A stretch of 64,000 bases of DNA from Rhypophila decipiens (lineage: Eukaryota > Ascomycota > Sordariomycetes > Sordariales > Naviculisporaceae). The position numbers and the translations under genes are program-made. Shown here piece by piece: positions 58,910 to 64,000 of the stretch (its first letter is position 1; each line of letters starts with the position of its first letter). The stretch lies in contig MU858109.1 in the NCBI GenBank assembly GCA_033297075.1, positions 124,001 through 188,000 on the forward strand. The letters run 5' to 3'. A model generated the notes under the pieces. That model did not search any database and was not told the DNA's origin. It was given only the letters and a program-made list of their open reading frames with translations.

Positions 58910-60427
58910 GTGAACATGGGCCACACAACTTCACCTCGTCGACTTGTGGTCTTGGGCTCTGCCTACCTGGCAGCCCTCACACAGGCCTTCAACCTTCGGC
59001 CCAAGCTCGACAACACAGGCATCACACAGGACAACTTTGACCCGCCGATCCCCTCATGGAAGTTTGATCCCAGTCTCAACATTCCCGGCGCCCAGTTTCC
59101 TCCAAATGCACATGTCCCTCAGAAGGGCAGCGCCGGCCCAAAAGGAAAAATCGCTGCAGCCCTCGCGGATGCCCCAGTCGGGACCTATCAGCCCCTCCCG
59201 TCCTATGACCCGTGGTACCGGGCCCCGGACGGCTGGGAATCTGCCGCGCCAGGGTCGGTCCTCCGAGTTCGACAGCACGCCTACAACATGACGCCGCCAG
59301 CAATCCTCAACGTCCGGGATACCTTCCAGGTCCTCTTCCGATCCACGGATTCGCAGAGGAATGCCTCTTGGGGCGTGACGACCGTCTTTATTCCCAAGAC
59401 TCCTCGCTGTCTCGAGAATTCCAGCTCGACCTCGGCAAACTGCACACAGCCCATCATGTCGTACCAGCTGCCGTACGACACATCATGTCTCGACGCATCT
59501 CCGTCCTTTGGACTCCAGTTCGGCGAGCCATATGGTGAAATAGCCGTAGCGCTCTCTCGTGGCTGGTGGGTTTCTGTCCCCGACTACGAAGGTCCTCTCG
59601 CCTCGTACGGCGCCAACATCGTAGCCGGGTTCGTGACCCTCGACTCGATGCGGTCAGTCATCAATGTCTCCTCGACCCTCTACGGTATTCCCTCCGCAAA
59701 GGTTGCCATGTGGGGATACTCCAACGGGGCATCTGCCACCGAGTCCGCCGTGGAATTTGCAGCCGAGTACGCGCCCAATTTGCGCATCGAAGGTGCTGCC
59801 ATCGGTGGCTTATCTCCCAACGTCGCCGCAGCTGGTCCGCTCCTCTCCCAGACCCAAGTAGCTGGTCTCCTCGTACAAGGCCTCATAGGCGTAACCTCGC
59901 AATACCCACCCCAACGAGCCTACCTCGTCTCTCGCCTCAACCCGTCAGGCCCATACAACGCAACCGAGTTCTTCTGGGCCTCCTACATGTCAGGCTGGCA
60001 GTCGCTCCTCTATTTCTGCTACGTCGACATATTCGCCTACTTCATCGGCGGCCAGGCCGACCTCGTCGTGCCGCAAATCACGTCCATGTTTGAAAAAGAA
60101 GGCACGCTGGGCGGTTTTGGCAAGCCCAACACGAAATTGTACATGTACCATGCTGTAGACGATGACATGACGCCTGTGCGAGATACGGATACCTTGGTGA
60201 CCAAGTTGTGTGCTGAGGGGGCCAATATCCTGTATCATAGGAATCATTGGGGCGGGCACAACGATGAGCTGACGAATGGGCGGCAGAGGGCGTTGGATTA
60301 CATGGGTGATGTGTTGGACGGTGATTTGGGTGGGAAGAGGGATGCCAATAGCATGGGTATGCCCGATACCGGGTGCAAGACGGTCGAGTTGACTTTTATG
60401 CAGGATCCGGGGAAGCCGATTGTTTAA
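58910..60427 (+). CDS. Secretory lipase (Candida LIP family)
   Basis: Extracellular triacylglycerol lipase of the alpha/beta-hydrolase LIP family. A single exon of 505 residues. An N-terminal signal peptide (LVVLGSAYLAALTQA) is preceded by a short basic stretch. The nucleophile is Ser271 in MWGYSNGAS. The acid residue is probably in HAVDDDMTPV and the His in HWGGHNDE. WVSVPDYEGP and GAAIGGLSPN are further family motifs. Cysteines at about 167, 178 and 193 suggest disulfides. A second in-frame ATG two codons on (58916) is equally possible. With the cutinase it suggests growth on plant lipids and wax; that is inference. Confidence 0.92.
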   Translation: MNMGHTTSPRRLVVLGSAYLAALTQAFNLRPKLDNTGITQDNFDPPIPSWKFDPSLNIPGAQFPPNAHVPQKGSAGPKGKIAAALADAPVGTYQPLPSYDPWYRAPDGWESAAPGSVLRVRQHAYNMTPPAILNVRDTFQVLFRSTDSQRNASWGVTTVFIPKTPRCLENSSSTSANCTQPIMSYQLPYDTSCLDASPSFGLQFGEPYGEIAVALSRGWWVSVPDYEGPLASYGANIVAGFVTLDSMRSVINVSSTLYGIPSAKVAMWGYSNGASATESAVEFAAEYAPNLRIEGAAIGGLSPNVAAAGPLLSQTQVAGLLVQGLIGVTSQYPPQRAYLVSRLNPSGPYNATEFFWASYMSGWQSLLYFCYVDIFAYFIGGQADLVVPQITSMFEKEGTLGGFGKPNTKLYMYHAVDDDMTPVRDTDTLVTKLCAEGANILYHRNHWGGHNDELTNGRQRALDYMGDVLDGDLGGKRDANSMGMPDTGCKTVELTFMQDPGKPIV

Positions 60428-60733
60428 GTAATAGAGATTGTAGTGTTATTTCGTTATATGAATTGGTCACGGTGATCGTTGTCACGTTTTCTTTCCAGAA
60501 GCAGTTGGAAATGAAGAAGAACCCCATTGATCAACGGGGCACTTTCGGCGGTAAATATACTTGTCATTGTCATCGATCATGCCTCATTTCGTCATTTTGA
60601 AGCCACAATAAAGGCTATAAACAGGTCTGGTCATTCCCATAATCACGCCTCATTGTTCGCCAAGCAATGCGTCCGTATCCGCGGCGAATGCCGATGCCTC
60701 TTTCCACAACCTCTCGGGCCTTCAAATTCATCT
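60428..60733. other. Convergent 3' spacer
   Basis: 306 bp between the stops of the lipase and the ankyrin-like gene; nothing else seen. Confidence 0.5.
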
Positions 60734-61981
60734 CTAACGCGAATTCAGGTCCAACACAAGCATGGTATGGTCATTGGGCAGGCGAGGTTCAACACAGGCA
60801 GGGGCCCCTTGCCGAGTAACCTCATGGTACTTGGCGACGATGTGATGTCCGATGATGACAAGGCGCTTGTCCAGCCCGCGATACTCGAGTCTGGTGGTGG
60901 GACCGTACTGGTTGGTCAGCAAGGGAAGATGCTCGACTGTCGCTTGGTCTAGTTCTTTACACCAGCGCGTAAAGACGGTATCGAGATTATCAGTTTTAAG
61001 AGAAAAGTCCCAGTCTGCATCCCACAAGTCGGCAACAAAGGCTGCGAACTTGTCCTCTCCGGGGCTGTTTGTAGAGCGTGAAGCTGGAGGGATCTCGTGG
61101 GTCAGCAGCTGGAAGAAGTTGGACATGCAGGTGGCCGGGAAGAAGAGCAAGCCGAGGTATGTGACCGGCGGGTTCGCGCCGGTGACATGGCGTGAGATAT
61201 CTGCGCCGTAGCGGACGAAGAGGGCCGACGTCTGGGGCAGGGGTCTGCCTTCGTTGAGGAGCAGGTCGAGGGGTGTCTTGTCGACTACCTCGCCGTTGAA
61301 GCGCTCAGTAATGCGCAGGGTCTGGTTGACGAAGGCCTTGGCACCAGCGATACCCGGGACAAGTTCTTTGACCCCCGCGAGGAGGATCGAGATCACCTTG
61401 GCGAGATTGCGGTCTTGGCGGCGGTGCTTGAGGATGGTGTCGCGCAGAACATCACCCCCCTTTTTGGAGAGGAGGGCGGCGCGGAACACCCAAGGCCAGG
61501 CGTTCATGGATCTGGTAATTACCAGCTTGTCGGTGCGTCGCGTCGACGAGGAGTACGTGGTGGCAGCGGCGGAGGACAGATTCTTGGAGAGGCCGAGCAA
61601 GAGTTTGAGGGCGTCCAAGTTCTGGTGGTTGACGGCCGCACACAGCAGCGGGATCGCCTTTCGATGGCTCCGCTTGCCGGCCAGGGTGGCCGTGACATCC
61701 GCTCTTTTGAGCAGGTCAGTCAGTACCGGGACATCCCGGTTGGTGGCAGCCTCGAGGAGGAGCTGGTAAGGCTCCTCGGTGGCCAGGTCCGTCTCGGGGT
61801 CGCTCGGGGGAGGTGTCTCTGGTGGAGGGGTCGGGACCCTCTCCCTGGCTCTCCTCACTCGGTTCTCGTACTCTCTAGCCATCTTCATGGTCGATTCGTA
61901 GAGGGGGTGGTCGGGTGGGCGGCTGGGGAGGATGGGGCCGCGAAGAGCCCTCGCCGCGTCGTTGTCGTGGCCAGGAGCCAT
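60734..61981 (-). CDS. Ankyrin-like repeat protein, unknown function
   Basis: A single exon of 415 residues. A charged, Pro-rich start (RERVPTPPPETPPPSDPETD) leads into helix-pair repeats with ankyrin features: EEPYQLLLEAATNRDVPVLTDLL, KAIPLLCAAVNHQNLDALKLLL and TPLDLLLNEGRPLPQTSALFVRYGADI. The C-terminal third (WDADWDFSLKTDN, LDKRLVIIGHHIVAKYHEV) does not match ankyrin repeats and is not recognised. No signal peptide, membrane segment or nucleotide-binding motif. Many fungi carry such species-specific ankyrin proteins. Confidence 0.72.
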   Translation of the reverse strand: MAPGHDNDAARALRGPILPSRPPDHPLYESTMKMAREYENRVRRARERVPTPPPETPPPSDPETDLATEEPYQLLLEAATNRDVPVLTDLLKRADVTATLAGKRSHRKAIPLLCAAVNHQNLDALKLLLGLSKNLSSAAATTYSSSTRRTDKLVITRSMNAWPWVFRAALLSKKGGDVLRDTILKHRRQDRNLAKVISILLAGVKELVPGIAGAKAFVNQTLRITERFNGEVVDKTPLDLLLNEGRPLPQTSALFVRYGADISRHVTGANPPVTYLGLLFFPATCMSNFFQLLTHEIPPASRSTNSPGEDKFAAFVADLWDADWDFSLKTDNLDTVFTRWCKELDQATVEHLPLLTNQYGPTTRLEYRGLDKRLVIIGHHIVAKYHEVTRQGAPACVEPRLPNDHTMLVLDLNSR

Positions 61982-62942
61982 TTTTGTCGATATCTACTAT
62001 TAGGGACATCAGTAGGGAGTTAAAGAGAGCCCGAGGGGTTAGAAGTAGATACAAGTAAGGGGCTATCGTGATATTGCTCGTTTGACAAAGTAAAACAAGG
62101 TTATGAATCATCAAGCAAAGAGTAATCAGGTCGGCGCAGAAAAGAAAGTCGAGGAAGTTCTCAGCGCAACTGTCGGGTATTTTATAAGAGAACTTGTCAC
62201 TCGAAGGTACCTGACTGTGCGACTGAGTTTGCTGATAACTTGGGATGAAAAGACTCTTCGACTAACCACCTTGCTCAAGTAAGCCGTCCACTTTTGATCT
62301 GGCCCTCGTCACTGCAAATGTGGAGCCACGCCAGTCTACAATCTTGCCCTCGAACACATATCTCTGCAGCTATCCTTTAATCTCAACCCGAGATTCTCAT
62401 TCTAGTCGTTCGTCCAAGGCCTTCTACCATCCACAGCACCTTTGGCTCCGTTCAATGATCCACCCATACCACAACAAGCCAACTAGTTCAACGTACAGCA
62501 TAGTTGTGCTACTTCTATTTTCACTTTTTCCATAGAGAACATGGTGGAGATTACTAGTCACGTCGTTTCGATTCTGAGGCAGATGCCGGGCGAATGAAAA
62601 CGGTAACAGACTCCTAGTACCTCTCAAAAGAGTAACAATATGATTGGTACTGGCGTGACTCGGGGTTATTTATACAGTAACCATGTTATAAAACACGCTA
62701 AAAACCGTGCATCCAAGTTTGGGTTTTGGATGATATCATTTTCTTTCAGCACTTTCAGCTTGCTTTACAACTCAGGAGTATGCATCCAAATATATCAGCA
62801 CCCCTCCACCACAACGTTGCCGCCAGAGATTCTGATCTGAACCAAAGACCAAACCTCCATTTGACTTAGCACACCCCACTAGGCAGCAGCTTTGTGCTTT
62901 CACTGCGGGAATTTTCCCAATTACCCAAAGGCATGAGTGCAA
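61982..62942. other. Intergenic, no gene seen
   Basis: About 0.96 kb between two minus-strand genes; AT-rich, short ORFs only. Confidence 0.5.
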
Positions 62943-64000
62943 TCACTTCCTACAAAGCCGACTGTTCTGACTAGGCAAATGCCCCAACAGCGTCCCCTCC
63001 AACTCCCACTCCTCCGACCCAACTGCATTCGTCGCATAAAACACATCCCACGGATCGACTGTTTTCTTAATCTCCAACAAACGCTTGTACTTCCATCCAT
63101 GAAAGCTCTCCTGCCAGTTCGGCTCGATGTAATCGCTCTCGCTCATGTACGTCCCCGCACCCGGCGTCAACGCCCTCCACCGCGGATTCCACTCATACGT
63201 CAGATTCCGGTTCAGCTGCGTCGCATACTCGGCTGAATCCCCGACCTGCCAGGTGACAAACATGATTGCGAACATGAGCACGTCTCGCCATGCGGGGTTA
63301 ACTGCATTGTCAATCTTGTCCGTCCCGGGCGGGTTACGAATGTTGAACATGATCAAGTTGGCGCCTTCATCAAACACACCCTTGATTGAGTCAAAGATTT
63401 CAGCCCGTTTTGTCGTGTTAGAAATGTTCTCTCTCGGAATGAGCCGACTAGCCTGGCGCATGGCCCATGTCCAGACTTCGTGCGGGAACCCATCTTTCCA
63501 TGCGTCGTGGTAATTGTCGTATTCTTTGATGAATGGGGTAAATGGGACTCCCAATTCTTGCCACTTTTGGAAGAGCGGAGCTAGTGTTTCCCGGAACTCT
63601 GACTCGGAGGTGTTGGGTGCCACCATGGCGTTCATGTCATGGTATATCTGCGCGTTGACGTGTCGGATGCGATAGTATGCGTAAAAGCCCTTGTCGGCAT
63701 ACTCTTCGAAGTTGTCGACATATGCCCGCTGCGCTTCCCAGAAGGTAGAAGGTGTGAAAGTGGACGAGGTGGTCATGTTGTATGTCATGATCGTAACTTT
63801 CATCTGGGGAAAGGCTCTGACCACCATGGAAGTCACGACTCCAAAGGTTGAGCCGCCTCCTCCTCGGACCGCCCAGAAGATGTCGCTGTTTGTCTTGGCA
63901 TCGGCAGTGACAAATCGGCCGTCGGCAGTAACGAGGTTGATGGAAAGGACGTGGTCGGCTGCCATGCCATAGATGGATGTCAGAGGTGAGTGCCCGCCTC
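62943..64000 (-). CDS. FAD-linked oxidase, berberine-bridge-enzyme type (5' end outside window)
   Basis: C-terminal about 352 residues of a flavoprotein oxidoreductase. The frame is open to the right edge, so the start and the N-terminal FAD-attachment region lie beyond base 64000. Visible is the end of the FAD-binding PCMH domain: GGHSPLTSIYGMAADHV, LSINLVTADGRFVTAD and FWAVRGGGGSTFGVV. A substrate domain follows. The C-terminal BBE domain ends ESFHGWKYKRLLEIKKTVDP then DVFYATNAVGSEEW. Sequons such as NMT, NTS, NIS and NTT suggest secretion, as is usual in fungal members, which oxidise oligosaccharides or act in secondary metabolism. No intron is seen in the visible part. Confidence 0.9.
   Translation of the reverse strand, partial: GGHSPLTSIYGMAADHVLSINLVTADGRFVTADAKTNSDIFWAVRGGGGSTFGVVTSMVVRAFPQMKVTIMTYNMTTSSTFTPSTFWEAQRAYVDNFEEYADKGFYAYYRIRHVNAQIYHDMNAMVAPNTSESEFRETLAPLFQKWQELGVPFTPFIKEYDNYHDAWKDGFPHEVWTWAMRQASRLIPRENISNTTKRAEIFDSIKGVFDEGANLIMFNIRNPPGTDKIDNAVNPAWRDVLMFAIMFVTWQVGDSAEYATQLNRNLTYEWNPRWRALTPGAGTYMSESDYIEPNWQESFHGWKYKRLLEIKKTVDPWDVFYATNAVGSEEWELEGTLLGHLPSQNSRLCRK

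Overview
The window is nuclear DNA of a filamentous ascomycete (Pezizomycotina, most likely Sordariomycetes). Genes are widely spaced and lie on both strands. Most have 0-3 short introns (about 50-95 bp) with GT-AG borders. The proteins are typical of mould genomes: cutinase, GH3 beta-glucosidase, GPI-anchored GH128 protein, LIP-family secretory lipase, guanyl RNase, berberine-bridge oxidase, and ankyrin proteins with a fungal STAND-type N-terminus. A 22-residue metallothionein resembles Magnaporthe MMT1. No operons, CRISPR arrays or bacterial signals are present.

Layout. 0-7.5 kb is a housekeeping block: a broken Mpv17/PMP22-family gene, an OM14-like mitochondrial outer-membrane protein, MIA40 and THI80 diverging from a shared 0.77-kb spacer, and BOS1. 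9-15 kb holds a cutinase, the tail of a non-LTR reverse-transcriptase gene and a disrupted fungal-specific gene. 15-19 kb (minus strand) holds a class V aminotransferase-like PLP enzyme, a small membrane protein and the GH128 gene. 21-32.9 kb holds a peroxisomal thiolase with a PTS2 signal, a Cys/Thr-rich secreted protein whose second codon is a stop, a cytochrome P450, a GH3 beta-glucosidase and a pepsin-type protease. 35-45 kb holds a Myb/SANT-like Gln-rich regulator, the metallothionein, a short-chain dehydrogenase and a three-exon ankyrin protein. 48-64 kb holds a 60-residue unknown, a 663-residue disordered protein, a T1-type RNase with a GC-AG intron, a 242-residue protein with a 9-bp coding repeat, a secreted DUF3237 protein, a secretory lipase, an ankyrin-like protein and the 3' part of a BBE-type oxidase cut by the window end.

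How the genes fit together. No single biosynthetic cluster can be defended. Many genes encode secreted hydrolases or oxidases for plant polymers, lipids, protein and RNA (cutinase, GH3, GH128, aspartic protease, RNase, lipase, BBE oxidase). The thiolase would process fatty acids such as those released by cutinase or lipase. Mitochondrial genes (OM14-like, MIA40, the broken Mpv17) sit together at the left end.

Exon joins were worked out by eye from splice signals, phase and family conservation. Three genes carry apparent lesions: a TAG in the Mpv17 gene, a TGA plus a frameshift in the 13-14.7 kb gene, and ATG-TGA at the Cys-rich protein. Five items are missed or split by simple ORF calling: the metallothionein, the 60-residue gene, the two-exon membrane protein, the start of BOS1 and the RNase.
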